Assembly: GCF_014650915.1 (NCBI RefSeq)
Contig: NZ_BMVW01000002.1
Coordinates: 358,667 to 422,666 of the forward strand
Length of the DNA: 64,000 nucleotides
From: Streptomyces poonensis
GTDB lineage: Bacteria > Actinomycetota > Actinomycetes > Streptomycetales > Streptomycetaceae
Direction of reading: 5' to 3'
Shown here: positions 1 through 10,400 of the stretch, piece by piece
Layout of the letters: each line of letters starts with the position of its first letter
Position numbering within the stretch: the stretch's first letter is position 1
Translations under genes and position numbers: made by a program
Notes under the pieces: generated by a model
What the model was told of the DNA's origin: nothing
Database searches by the model: none
The model's input: only the letters and a program-made list of their open reading frames with translations

Positions 1-107
1 ATCGTGCCCTGGGCGACCCGGGCGGCGCCCGTCGCACGCGACCGCGGAGCGGGCCCGGCCGGCTCCGAGCATCTGCATGCACCACGTGAGGGAGGGAGCC
101 GACCCGT

Positions 108-2129
108 ATGAACACGACGGAACCCAGTACGGAACACCTCGTGGCGGACTGCCTCATGTTCGCCAGGTCCCTCGTCGAACGGCATGTCCAGGCAGCCGGG
201 GAACGCGGCGGCCTGCTGACCCTGCTGGACGCCACAGCGCGCCGTATCGACGATCCCCGGCTCTGTGTCGCGGTGCTGGGTGAGTTCTCCAGCGGCAAGA
301 GCACACTCCTCAACGCCCTGCTGCGCGCGGACCTGTTTCCGACGGGCGTGCGACCCGACACCGCCACGGCCGTACGCATCGAAAGGGCGCAGCACAGAAC
401 CGGTTACTCGTTCCGGCTGGGCGACTCGCCGCGCTACAGCGTCGCGTGGGACGAGCCCTCTCTCCCCGCCGCGGTGGTGTCGGCGCTTCAGGCGAGGGCA
501 CCGGGGGGCGAACCGCCCGGCACCAGTGCGGACCTGCTGCGCGCCCTGACCGGGCAGCCACCCTGGTGCGACCTGGTCGACGGTCTGCGGGTGCAGTGGC
601 GGGCGCCGGTCCTGGACGAGGGCGTGGTCGTGATCGACACCCCCGGAAGCAACGTGGACATCACGGCCCACGTCGACGTGGCGACCCGGGTGGCGGCCGA
701 CGAGGCGGACGGCACGATCGTGCTGGTGTCGTCGCAGATCCAGCTCACCGACTCGCTGGCCCGGTTCCTGAGGAAGGCCGTGCCGCCGCCCGTGCTCCAG
801 CGGTGCCTCTTCGTGGTGACCCGGATGGACAACCTGGACGTCTGGGAAGAGGACGGGGTGCTCGAGGAGGTACGCCGCCGTGCCGCCCATGTCCTCGGCA
901 TCAGGCACCCGCTCGTGCTGGGAGCGGCTCCCGCCACCGTGCTGAAGGAGCTGGCGGGCAAGCGGTTGCCGGTCTCGTCGGCCAGGTGGTGCCGCCGCTT
1001 CCCCGACCTGGAACGCGCCCTCGTCCGCTTCCTCGCCGAGGAACGCCCCGTCGCCGCGGTACTGCGCACCCTGCGCCTGCTGGACGCCGCCCTGACCGCT
1101 GTGGGCGGAAGACTCGCCGACCGCCGGCAAGAGCTCGAAGAGGCCGGGAGAGAACTCAGGGCCCAGCAGGTGAAGGGCCTCGACGTCTTCGTGGGGGAAC
1201 AGCACGCGGCCGTCCGTGCGGTGGTGCGGCGGGCGGAGCGCGAGATGAGCCTTTCGGTACGGGTGGCGAGCCTCACCTCGTACGTGATGTGCCAGGCCGC
1301 GGTGCAGGAGCTGATCACCGGTTGCGCCACACGCACCGAGCTGAGCAATGCGCTGCGGAGTGGCGTCGCAGCGCATGTCCGGGATGCCCTCGACCGGTTG
1401 ATCCGAAATGTCAGGCGCCGGGTGGCGGAGCAGGTCGACCGAGCGCAGGACGAGGTGACCGGCCTGCTGGAGAAAGCGTTCACCAGGCAGTACGCGCAGC
1501 TGACGAAGAAGACGGGACTGTCCGCCGGGGCGCGGCCATCGGCGTCACGGCGCCGGTTCCCCGTCCGGTCGGCGGCTGCGACGGAGTCCGCCCGGTTCGG
1601 TGCCACGGCTGAGACGCTCGGCAAGCGCATCACTCGAGTGGGCCCGGTCGGCTCCGCGGCGGCGGGCGCCGTCCTGGGCAATGCCGTCCTTCCGGGAGTC
1701 GGCACCGCCGTCGGGGCGGCGATGGGCGCACTCATCGGTCATGTCCGCCGACCGGGGCTGGCGGAGGCACGCCGAACGGCCGGTACCGACCTGAGGATCC
1801 GGTTGCGCGAGGTCTACGACGAGGTGGACGCGGCGGCGCGCATCTGGGTGGACACCACGGTCACCGCGCTGGAGGAGTACGGGACCGCCTGTCTCGCGGC
1901 CTGGCGTGAGAACTACGCGGAAGAGGTGGGTCGGCTCCTGACGGTCCAGGCCGCCCAGCAGGATCACCTGCACGCCGAACTCGCAGCGGTGGCCGAGGAT
2001 CTGGCGACCGTGTACATGCGTCAGGCCACGATCGCCGGCGACCTGACGCGTTTCAGCCACAGCCCTCGCCTGACCGCGGGGCTCGACATCCCGTCGGCGG
2101 GCGCCGCACGGCCGGCCGACGACGTCTGA
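108..2129 (+). CDS. Dynamin-like large GTPase (first of three)
   Basis: A 673-residue protein of the bacterial dynamin-like (BDLP/DUF-type) class. The GTPase signatures are visible: G1 P-loop GEFSSGKS at residues 58-65, G3 DTPG at 177-180 and a G4-like TRMD at 238-241 (the family more often has TKxD or NKxD). A long charged helical stretch follows, then a Gly/Ala-rich hydrophobic patch at about residues 520-555 that could be a membrane-inserting paddle or hairpin, then a second helical stretch. It heads a plus-strand operon with two further GTPases, the next starting 19 bp after its stop. A purine-rich RBS (GGGAGG) precedes the ATG. Dynamin-like proteins remodel or tether membranes on GTP hydrolysis; the specific role here is unknown. 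It is not obviously the sporulation DynA/DynB pair, which sits in another context. Confidence 0.8.
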   Translation: MNTTEPSTEHLVADCLMFARSLVERHVQAAGERGGLLTLLDATARRIDDPRLCVAVLGEFSSGKSTLLNALLRADLFPTGVRPDTATAVRIERAQHRTGYSFRLGDSPRYSVAWDEPSLPAAVVSALQARAPGGEPPGTSADLLRALTGQPPWCDLVDGLRVQWRAPVLDEGVVVIDTPGSNVDITAHVDVATRVAADEADGTIVLVSSQIQLTDSLARFLRKAVPPPVLQRCLFVVTRMDNLDVWEEDGVLEEVRRRAAHVLGIRHPLVLGAAPATVLKELAGKRLPVSSARWCRRFPDLERALVRFLAEERPVAAVLRTLRLLDAALTAVGGRLADRRQELEEAGRELRAQQVKGLDVFVGEQHAAVRAVVRRAEREMSLSVRVASLTSYVMCQAAVQELITGCATRTELSNALRSGVAAHVRDALDRLIRNVRRRVAEQVDRAQDEVTGLLEKAFTRQYAQLTKKTGLSAGARPSASRRRFPVRSAAATESARFGATAETLGKRITRVGPVGSAAAGAVLGNAVLPGVGTAVGAAMGALIGHVRRPGLAEARRTAGTDLRIRLREVYDEVDAAARIWVDTTVTALEEYGTACLAAWRENYAEEVGRLLTVQAAQQDHLHAELAAVAEDLATVYMRQATIAGDLTRFSHSPRLTAGLDIPSAGAARPADDV

Positions 2130-2148
2130 CACACCCCTGGGGGTACCG

Positions 2149-3678
2149 ATGACCGAACCGACGACACCACCGCACGACGGGCCTCGCGCGCCGCATGCGG
2201 AGGACACCGGCGCCGCTCTGGATGCCCTGGCCCGGCAGGTGGCCGACCTGCGCACGGCAACAGGGCCGGCGAACGTCGCTGCCGCCGGCGCCACCAATGC
2301 CGCGAAGTCCCCCGTCGACCGGACCGTGGCCGTCGTCGGCGAGGCACGGCGCGGACGCACCACCGTGGCCGGGTACCTGGCGTCGCTCGCGGCGAACGGC
2401 ACGACCAAGCCTGGCGGCCCCCCGGGTGTGCGGGTTCTGGACGCGCCCCCGTGGGACGCCCCGGACGCCGTCCCGGATGCCGACCTGGTGGTCGTCACTG
2501 TCTCCGCCGCCTCACCGGTCGGGTCGCAGGAGCGGCGTCTGCTCGAAGCGGTCCCCGTCCGCACCGGGGGAGCCACCGTGATCGTCGCCGTCACCCGGCT
2601 GGACACCGTGGACGACGCGGAACGGCCGGAGGTGATGCGGTACATCGAGCAGCGGGTGCACACGTGTCTGCCCGGTGTCCGCGTCGTGGCGGTGGGACAG
2701 CGGCCCGAGGAGGCGGCGGCCCTGTGCGCACTGGTGGCCTCCTCGCTGCGGGGCACGACCGAGGCGGCCCGATCCCGGCGCCGGCTGCGGGTCCGGCTCG
2801 CCGCGGACCTGACCGCGCTCGGTGAGCGAGCCGCGCGGGAAGCCGGGACCCAGGCCGAGGAACGTGCGCTGCGCGCCGCCCGCGACGCGGCCCTGCGGAA
2901 GGACCTGACCGACGGTGAGGAGGCATGGGTCCGCCTGACGGAGGATCTCAACCGCCTGACCGACGAACAGACGGCGACAACGCGGAAGTACGCCAGGGGA
3001 CGCCAGCAGGATCTGCATCGCGAACTGCTCCGCCTGCACCGGGAGAAAGCCCCCGAGACGGGGTTCGGGCAAGTCCTCGCGGAACTCTGGCAACAGGCGG
3101 CGGAACGGGTGGACCGCGAGGCGGCGGGTGACCGGGCGGAACTCGAACGGCGGATACGTCACCGGTTCGGGGACACCGTGGAGAAACCGGATCCGGTCCC
3201 CGGCCCCGCCCCGCCCGGCACCGGTCCCCTGGCTGCCGGCCGTGGCCCGCGCCTGGATCCTTCCACGCTCGTGGTGGCGATCGGGGCCGGCGTGATCACC
3301 GCGAAGAAGGCGCAGGAGGCGAAGTGGAACCAGGCCGCCGTCACCGCGTGCATCGCGCTGGCAGTCTTCGCGCAGGAGTGCCGGACGCAGACCAGGAACG
3401 CCGCCGAGCAGGTCCGCGAGCGGTCCGAGGAACTCGCGGCGGCCCTGGAGGAGACCACAGCCGAGTACACCCGCGGCGTCTACCGTTCCCTGAACGTCGC
3501 GGTGACGGCAGCGCATCACCGCTGGCGGCACCGGCAGCCCTCCCCGCGGTCCTCCGCCGAGCCGGAGGAGAAGCCGGACTGGGCCGCCGTCCGGGACCGG
3601 GTCACCGTGCTGCAGGGCCGGTTGCGAGAACTCGTGGCACAGGAATACGAAGCACATGACCACGAGGGGAGGCACTGA
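2149..3678 (+). CDS. Degenerate dynamin-like GTPase partner
   Basis: A 509-residue protein between two canonical dynamin-like GTPases. The N-terminal half keeps a GTPase-like layout but the motifs are eroded: the P-loop reads GEARRGRT at 64-71, with the essential Lys replaced by Arg70; the G3 position reads DAPP (98-101) instead of DxxG; the G4-like TRLD (149-152) is kept. The rest is charged helix, with a short hydrophobic segment around residues 375-405 (LVVAIGAGVITA). A weakened or absent nucleotide hydrolysis is inferred from the Lys loss; it may serve as a regulatory or structural partner of its neighbours. The next gene starts 4 bp after the stop, so the three are surely cotranscribed. 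Confidence 0.65.
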   Translation: MTEPTTPPHDGPRAPHAEDTGAALDALARQVADLRTATGPANVAAAGATNAAKSPVDRTVAVVGEARRGRTTVAGYLASLAANGTTKPGGPPGVRVLDAPPWDAPDAVPDADLVVVTVSAASPVGSQERRLLEAVPVRTGGATVIVAVTRLDTVDDAERPEVMRYIEQRVHTCLPGVRVVAVGQRPEEAAALCALVASSLRGTTEAARSRRRLRVRLAADLTALGERAAREAGTQAEERALRAARDAALRKDLTDGEEAWVRLTEDLNRLTDEQTATTRKYARGRQQDLHRELLRLHREKAPETGFGQVLAELWQQAAERVDREAAGDRAELERRIRHRFGDTVEKPDPVPGPAPPGTGPLAAGRGPRLDPSTLVVAIGAGVITAKKAQEAKWNQAAVTACIALAVFAQECRTQTRNAAEQVRERSEELAAALEETTAEYTRGVYRSLNVAVTAAHHRWRHRQPSPRSSAEPEEKPDWAAVRDRVTVLQGRLRELVAQEYEAHDHEGRH

Positions 3679-3682
3679 CACC

Positions 3683-5692
3683 ATGTTCAGCGACAGGGGA
3701 CCCCAGGACCTGGGCGACCTCGCTCGGGAACGGGACAGGCTCATCGAGCTGCTCGGCCGGCTGTCCGCCGCTGTCGGCAGTCTGGAGGACGATGCCGTCG
3801 CCGTTCTGGACGCCATTTCCGCCCTGGAACGACGCGTGCGCGACCAGCGGTTCATCGTGATGGTCGTCGGCGACTTCAATCGCGGCAAGAGCACGTTGGT
3901 CAACGCCCTCCTCGGAGCCCGCGTCCTGCCGACGCTTCCTGTCCCCACCACCGCGGTCATCACGGAGGTGCACTACTCCGAACAGCCCTACGCGGAGCTG
4001 CACCCCCTGCCGGCCGACGGCCGCGCCGCGGAGCCGTTCCGGGTCGACGTCACCGATCTCAGGACCCACTTGACCGTCCGTCCCGATGCCCCCGACACGG
4101 CGAGTCCGTACAAGCGCGCCGTGGTGGGCTACCCCGTGGAGCTGTGCCGCAACGGCGTGGTCCTGGTCGACAGCCCCGGGCTGAACAACATCGAGGTGCA
4201 CGACGACATCACGCTGACGTACCTGGAGAACGCGGATGCCGTGGTCATGGTGATGGACAGCACCGCGGCCCTCGGACAGAACGAACGTGAGCATCTGGAA
4301 CACCGCATCCGCGAGACCAGCCGTCAGCACGCCCTGTACGTGTTCTTCGTGTTCACCAAGAGCGACATCATGGACGAGGACGAGCTGAGCATTGCGATCC
4401 CGGACATCAGGCGACGCATGGAGCCGCTGCTCCAGCCCCGTGAGGCCCTTTTCTTCGTCCGTGCGAAGCATGCGGTCGACGCCCGGAGCGCACACGACGA
4501 CACCGCGTTGGCCACCTCGGGGATTCTGGAGTTCGAACAGTCCCTGTCGGTGTTCCTGGCGCACGAGCGGGGCCGCCGCGCGGCGTGGGCGGCGTCGCTG
4601 GAACTGGCCGGCCTGGTGGAGCTCGGCCGGACCACCGCCACCGGCAGCATGAAGCTCATGCTCATGGGCCAGGCGAAGCTGGAACGTCACCACGCCGAAC
4701 TGGTGCCGAGGCTCCAAGCCCTGGAAGCACGGCGCGAGCGCCTGCTCGGACTCGCCAATGCCCAGATCGACCAGGTGCGTACGGACATCGAGGCACGGGC
4801 TCGTGAAATGCTGCGCCGCATCGGCGACCAATGCGTGGACTGGGCTGTCGAGGCCGAGATCGAGGCGAAGGTCGGGGCGAGCCTGCGCATCAGGACCAAG
4901 ATGGAGGCGATGCTGGAGGAACTGGGTGCCGCGATCGCCGCCCGCGCCGAAGCCGAGGTGGAGGAGTGGCGTCAGGACACCCTGGTGCCGCTGCTGGAAC
5001 AGCAGAGCACACTGCTGTCCGAGCTGATCGACCATGAGGTCGCGCAGTTCGAGGTCGACCTGACGGAGTTGCGTTCCGCCCTTTTCGACGATGACGACGC
5101 CGGTACCGATCCGGTGCCCGCACCGCGCGTCGGCGAACGCGTCGCCGCCGGACTGCTCGGTACGGTCGGCGGAGGCGTCGCCCTGGGCTATGCGGGATTC
5201 AGGTACGGCATGAAGGGGATGCTCCGACAGGCCGCGCCCATCATGAGCGGCCTGGCCTTGGCCACACTCTTCGGCGTCAGCACCGGGGGTCTCGCGCTGA
5301 TTGCCGTGGGTATCTCGACAGCCCTCAACGCGCGCGCACTCTCCCGCCTGGACAAAAGTATCCGCACCCAGATCGGCAAGGAGATTCAGCAGAAGATCGC
5401 TGACGAGCGCAACGACAGCGCGGCCAGGACAGCCGCGGAGGCGGTCAAGGGACTGCGTGCCGCCACGAGCGCGTGCGTATCGGTCCTCCGCACCGAGATC
5501 GAGTCCATCGACAGCCAGGTGAAGGTCGCGTTGGAAGCCAGGACGGAGGGGGCTGAAAGGGTGGCGAAGCAGTTCGCGCTGTTGGACGGCGTCAGCAAGG
5601 ACCTGGGCGACATCGGCGAGGAGGTGGGACGGCTCGTCGCAGAGCTCGAGCCCTCGGAAGAGGAGGCGTCGCGCCCCCCTTCCTGGTCGTGA
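3683..5692 (+). CDS. Dynamin family GTPase with membrane hairpin
   Basis: A 669-residue dynamin-family GTPase. G1 is GDFNRGKS (63-70), G3 DSPG (163-166) and G4 TKSD (225-228), all canonical. A long coiled-coil-like helical region follows (about 300-475), then two hydrophobic segments at roughly 480-560 forming a hairpin like the paddle of bacterial dynamin-like proteins, then another coil. The start at 3683 is chosen because GGGGAGG lies 10-12 bases upstream; an upstream ATG at 3656 has no RBS and would overlap the preceding gene. Third gene of the operon. Expected to act at the inner face of the membrane; partner and cargo are unknown. Confidence 0.8.
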   Translation: MFSDRGPQDLGDLARERDRLIELLGRLSAAVGSLEDDAVAVLDAISALERRVRDQRFIVMVVGDFNRGKSTLVNALLGARVLPTLPVPTTAVITEVHYSEQPYAELHPLPADGRAAEPFRVDVTDLRTHLTVRPDAPDTASPYKRAVVGYPVELCRNGVVLVDSPGLNNIEVHDDITLTYLENADAVVMVMDSTAALGQNEREHLEHRIRETSRQHALYVFFVFTKSDIMDEDELSIAIPDIRRRMEPLLQPREALFFVRAKHAVDARSAHDDTALATSGILEFEQSLSVFLAHERGRRAAWAASLELAGLVELGRTTATGSMKLMLMGQAKLERHHAELVPRLQALEARRERLLGLANAQIDQVRTDIEARAREMLRRIGDQCVDWAVEAEIEAKVGASLRIRTKMEAMLEELGAAIAARAEAEVEEWRQDTLVPLLEQQSTLLSELIDHEVAQFEVDLTELRSALFDDDDAGTDPVPAPRVGERVAAGLLGTVGGGVALGYAGFRYGMKGMLRQAAPIMSGLALATLFGVSTGGLALIAVGISTALNARALSRLDKSIRTQIGKEIQQKIADERNDSAARTAAEAVKGLRAATSACVSVLRTEIESIDSQVKVALEARTEGAERVAKQFALLDGVSKDLGDIGEEVGRLVAELEPSEEEASRPPSWS

Positions 5693-5864
5693 GGTGTCCG
5701 ATGTGCGGGGCGGGCATCTGACGGCGCGGGCCGCCGAACCGGCCGCCCCTGAGCCATGAGCAGGCACGGCGGCATGGCACAGACAGGGCTGCGCGCCGGG
5801 ACGGGCCGTCCACCGGAGGACGAGCACGACGGCAGGCGTCCGACGCAGGGCAGAGGAGACGGAG

Positions 5865-7373
5865 ATGTCCGACAGTCTTTCCCCCAGGCACCCCCGGGGG
5901 CTGGCCTATGCCCTGGCCCTGGCCAGGCAACAGATGGAAGGGCGCAGTGACGGCGTCGGGGAGCCGAGGGTGGAGCTGCTGATCGAGTCGGGGGCGGCCA
6001 ATGTGCGGATCGGGGGACCTGACAACGTGTCCGTCAGGCACCGGCTGGCCGCCTTGACGGACTGGCTGCGGCATATCGATCGTTGGACCGCACCGAACGC
6101 GACCTTCTGCGACACCACGCTCCTGGTCACGGCACACGCTCTGACCCTCGGGACGGAATCCCACCACTATGTCAGCGCCCCCACACTGCTCGACCTGGCC
6201 GCGTTCGCTCGAGCAGTGGTGCTCTACGAGCATGTGATCACTATGCCCGGAGCGCTCCATGTCGCCCGGGAACTGAACGCCGCCCTGGAGGAAGACGTCA
6301 TTCTTCCCCTGCCCGTCCCCCTGCAGGTGACGCCGGACGACCGGTTGGAGGGTGTCAGCGCCGTCGTGGCGAACGTCTTCGAATCGGCAATGGACGAACT
6401 GCACCTGGTCGCGTGGGCGGACCGAGGCGATCGTCGACGGGAGGACTTGGCGGCGATCGCCAAGGGGTGGAGCCTTCTGCTCGGCCACCGGGTGCCGACG
6501 CGGATGGTGCTGAACAGGTGGGAGGAACAGCACTGGGACAGCAACGGGGCCGGCCTGCTCCGCTCCCTGACCAATGCGCAGTCCCAGACCGCCAGCTATC
6601 AGGTCGGACTGGTTGAGGCCATCTCACGGCGGCTGTCCGAGAGCAACTCGGACTTCATCAGCGAATGTAATCACAGGAGTTACTTCAACCTGCGCCTCGC
6701 TCATTTACTGCAACTGCCCTACACCGGGAGCATCACTCGTATTCCCTTCAGGTCTCAGCTGTACCGGCATGCCGCCTTCGCGCATCAGCAGTTGCTGCTC
6801 CAGCAGGAGATCGAAGCGTCTCTCTACAGGGTGACGAAACGGCCGGATGTGGCACTGCCGGCCTACGCGACCATCGCATTGCACCGTGCTGCGGACACCC
6901 GAGATGTGATCACTCAGATAGCCGAGCTGCGTTCCCGCGCGAAGTCTCTGCGCCGTCGTCGCTCGGCCTACGACAGGGCCCTGCGGGAGCGAGACACACG
7001 GACGGTGACTCGATTACGCACGGCCATCGAGTCCGAGTCGGCATCGCATGTCGGCGACATAGTCGGCCCTGTTTCGATGTCCGCTTCGTCGGCCCTGGCC
7101 GCTGCCGCTTCGAACACCACGGAACTCATGGTCGGTCTCATAGCGGCCCTGGCGCTGATCGGATCGGCGGCAACGGTGAGTCCGGAGCGGCGTGCGGCGC
7201 TGTCCCGGCGTCTGTTGCGGCCCGCTGAGTGGTTCCTCACCAGCACGTCCGACGAGGCCCGGAACATCGCTTCGGTCCACCACGACATCGGTCAACTGTG
7301 GTCCATGAGCGACGACGACGTCCGTCATCTCACCCGACGGCTCAAGGCCCTGTCCGCCCTGGGGCCGGCCTGA
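5865..7373 (+). CDS. Uncharacterised protein, last gene of dynamin operon
   Basis: A 502-residue protein that I do not recognise. A strong RBS (GGAGACGGAG) sits just before the ATG, 172 bp after the GTPase stop, on the same strand. The sequence is mostly soluble-looking and helix-rich, with an Arg-rich coiled segment around residues 345-385 (RSRAKSLRRRR) and one clear hydrophobic segment at about 410-430 (Ala/Leu/Ile-rich) followed by some 70 residues. One trans-membrane helix near the C terminus would place the bulk on one side of the membrane. Position suggests it is a client, adaptor or effector of the three GTPases. It is less GC-biased than its neighbours in places (for example around 6650-6740), which fits horizontal origin, but this was judged by eye only. 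Confidence 0.55.
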   Translation: MSDSLSPRHPRGLAYALALARQQMEGRSDGVGEPRVELLIESGAANVRIGGPDNVSVRHRLAALTDWLRHIDRWTAPNATFCDTTLLVTAHALTLGTESHHYVSAPTLLDLAAFARAVVLYEHVITMPGALHVARELNAALEEDVILPLPVPLQVTPDDRLEGVSAVVANVFESAMDELHLVAWADRGDRRREDLAAIAKGWSLLLGHRVPTRMVLNRWEEQHWDSNGAGLLRSLTNAQSQTASYQVGLVEAISRRLSESNSDFISECNHRSYFNLRLAHLLQLPYTGSITRIPFRSQLYRHAAFAHQQLLLQQEIEASLYRVTKRPDVALPAYATIALHRAADTRDVITQIAELRSRAKSLRRRRSAYDRALRERDTRTVTRLRTAIESESASHVGDIVGPVSMSASSALAAAASNTTELMVGLIAALALIGSAATVSPERRAALSRRLLRPAEWFLTSTSDEARNIASVHHDIGQLWSMSDDDVRHLTRRLKALSALGPA

Positions 7374-7456
7374 TCGCAGGGAGGACGGGACCATCGCCCC
7401 CGTTGATGCGGATGCCGACGTACTGCCCGCCCGTCGTACGGCCCCGGTCGCGGCCG

Positions 7457-10400
7457 TCACCGCACGGCCGCCGGCAGGTGTTTCTCCACGGCCTGTTCCA
7501 CCTGGGGCAGGAACCGGTGGCCGAGCACGGCGAACACGATCGCCGCGGCGACGCCGGCCCAGGCGAGCGGGCCGAGCGGTGTGCAGCCGAAGAGCTGGCT
7601 GAGGCCGGGGGTCTCGACCAGGGCGACGAGTGCCGCGGCGGAGCCGAGCGACGTCACCTGGACCAGCCGGCTGTGCCGCCGGTCGGCCAGCGTCTGGGCC
7701 AGTTGGGTGCCGACGACCGCGCACAGGGCCATCGTCGTGGAGCGGCGCGTCGTGCCCGGGGTGAAGCGCCCGATCAGCCAGGCCACCGTGGCGCCCAGGG
7801 TGGTGGTCAGGGCGCGGTGGCGGATCTGGCCGATGAGGGGCGCGCCGAGCAGCTCGTTGCCGAGCGGCGCGCTGCCCGGGTCGGAGGCCGGTTCCCCGCC
7901 GGACGGGCCGTCCCCGTTCTCCGGCGGGGCCGGTGCCTCCTGCTGGGTCACCGCCACCGCGATCGCCGGGAACAGGTCCGTGAACAGGTTCACCAGCAGC
8001 ATCTGACGGGTGGACAGCGGGGCGGCGCCCGACAGGAGCGTGCCGACGATGCCGAAGCAGACCTCGCCGGCGTTGCCGCCGATGAGGATCGCGATGGCGT
8101 CGGCGACGCTGCGCCACAGGGCACGGCCCTCGGCGACCGCCTCGATCAGGACGGACAGGTCGTCGCCGGTGACAACGAGGTCCGCGGCGTTGCGGGCGGC
8201 CGCCGAGCCGCGGGCGCTGATGCCGACGCCGATGTCGGCGGCGCGGATGGCGGCGGCGTCGTTGGCGCCGTCGCCGACCATGCCCACCACCCGGCCCGCG
8301 TCCCGCAGCGCCTCGACTACCTGGAGTTTCTGCTCCGGCGCGACCCGGGCCACGACCCCGGCGTCGCGCAGCATGCGGGCCCGCCGCTGCCGGTCCGCCG
8401 CGGCGAGCTCGTCTCCGGTGACCACGGTGGTGTCCTTGGGCCAGCCCAGTTCGCCGGCGATGGCGCGGGCGGTCTGCGGATGGTCGCCGGTCAGCATGAC
8501 GGGCCGTACGCCCGCCTTCTGAAGCCCGGTGACCAGGTGCGTGGACGTCTCACGCGCCACGTCCGCGAGGCCGAGAAGCCCGCTGCACCGCAGGTCCTTC
8601 AGGGGGTCCTCCAGTACCTCGGAGGGCTTCTCGTCCTCGCCGAGGGGGCGCTCGGCGACCGCCAGGACCCGCAGTCCGTCGACGGCCAGCGCGTGCGCCG
8701 CGTCGGAGGCGACGGATTCATGGCCGCCGCATCCCGGCAGAACGATCTCCGGGGCGCCCTTGACCACCAGCACGGGCCGGCCGTCCCCGGCCCGCCCGAC
8801 GGCGGCGGCGTAACCGCGGGCGGCCTCGAACGGGCGGCCCTCGATCTGCGTCCAGTCCTCACCGGGGCCGGCCGCGTCGAGAACCGCCTCGTCGGTGGCG
8901 TGCACCGGCCGGTCGCCGTGGTCGCCGTTGAGCCGGGGGCAGGCGCGGGCGGCGGTACGGAGCGTGGGTTCCACGGACGGCTCGCCGGGCTTCGACGGCA
9001 TGCCGTCGGGTCCGGTCACCCGGACCAGGCGCAGCTTGTTCTCGGTGAGGGTGCCGGTCTTGTCGAAGCAGATGGTGTCCATCCGGCCCAGCGCCTCCAG
9101 CGTGCGCGGGGTGCGCACCAGCAGGCCGCGGCGGCCCAGGCGCCGGGCGGCGGCGAGCTGGGCCACCGTCGCCACCAGCGGCAGGCCCTCGGGCACGGCG
9201 GCCACGGCGACCGCTACGCCGCCGCTCACCGCCTGGCGGATCTTGGTGCCGCGCAGGAGCGCCAGGCCCGTGACCGCGGCTCCGCCCGCCAGGGTCAGGG
9301 GCAGCGCCTTGCGGGTGAGTTCCTGGAGCCGGGCCTGGACGCCGGCGGACGGCGGGGTACGGGCGGCGAGGGCGACGGCGCGGGCCGCCTCGGTGCGGTC
9401 GCCGGTGTCCACGACCACGGCCCGGGCGGTTCCGGCGACCACGGTCGTGCCCTCGAAGACCATGGAGCGGCGGTCGGGCACCGGGGCGCCCGGGGTCGGG
9501 TCCGTCCGCTTGTCCACCGGCAGGGATTCCCCGGTCAGCGCCGACTCGTCGACCTCCAGGCCGTCCTCCTCCAGCAGGCGGGCGTCGGCGGGGACCACGT
9601 CGTCCCCCTTGAGCTCGATCACGTCGCCCGGCCTGAGCTTGCCGGCGTCCGTGATGCGCGAGCCGGGCGTCCGGCCGTGGCCCGTGACACGGGCCTTCCG
9701 CTTCTGTTCCGCCAGCAGACCGGACAGCGCCCGTTCGGCCCGCAGCCGCTGGAACCCGCCGACCAGGGCGTTGAGGTCGAGCGCGCCGACGACCAGCAGG
9801 GCGTCCACGGCGGATCCGAGGATCGCCTCCGCGGCCGATCCGACCGCGAGGACGGGCGTGAGGGGATCGTCGAGTTCGTCGCGCACGGCCCGGGCGAGCT
9901 GCACCGACCAGCGCAGCGGGGACAGGGCCGGCGTACGGCTCAGGCGGCCGGCGGTACGGCGCACCCGGTCGGCCGCCCGCTCGGCGGCCCCCCTGGTGTC
10001 CTCCGGCTCGTCGGCCTCCAGCCGGGACAGCACGTCGTCCGGCGACATCGCGTGCCAGGCGACCCGCGGCCGGGGGTGCGGGGAGGGCCGCGCCGCCACG
10101 CCGCGCCCGGCCCACACCCCGGACAGCAGGGACGCCGCCGCGGCGGCGTCGACCGGCGCGTGCCGCAGACCGGGCAGCAGCGGCGAGGGGGTGGGGCGCC
10201 GCTCACCGATCGCCACCAGCAGCCCGGACAGCGCGGCACCGGACCGGGCCAGTATCTGCGACCGGCGGCCTATGGCGCGGGCGGCCGGGACGGCGGTCAG
10301 CAGCCGCCACACGTCGGCCAGTCCGTGCAGGGCCACCACGTCCGCGCCCCACACGACGGCCCCGTCGTGGTCGGCGAGCGCGAGCGCCACGTCGCCGCCG

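Noticed and set aside
488..1735. Long antisense open frame over the first GTPase
   Set aside because: High-GC third-position shadow; Arg/Ser/Pro-rich, no RBS and no recognisable domain.
108..7373. Known phage-defence system call for the GTPase operon
   Set aside because: No nuclease, TIR, reverse transcriptase or other effector domain seen; defence stays a speculation.
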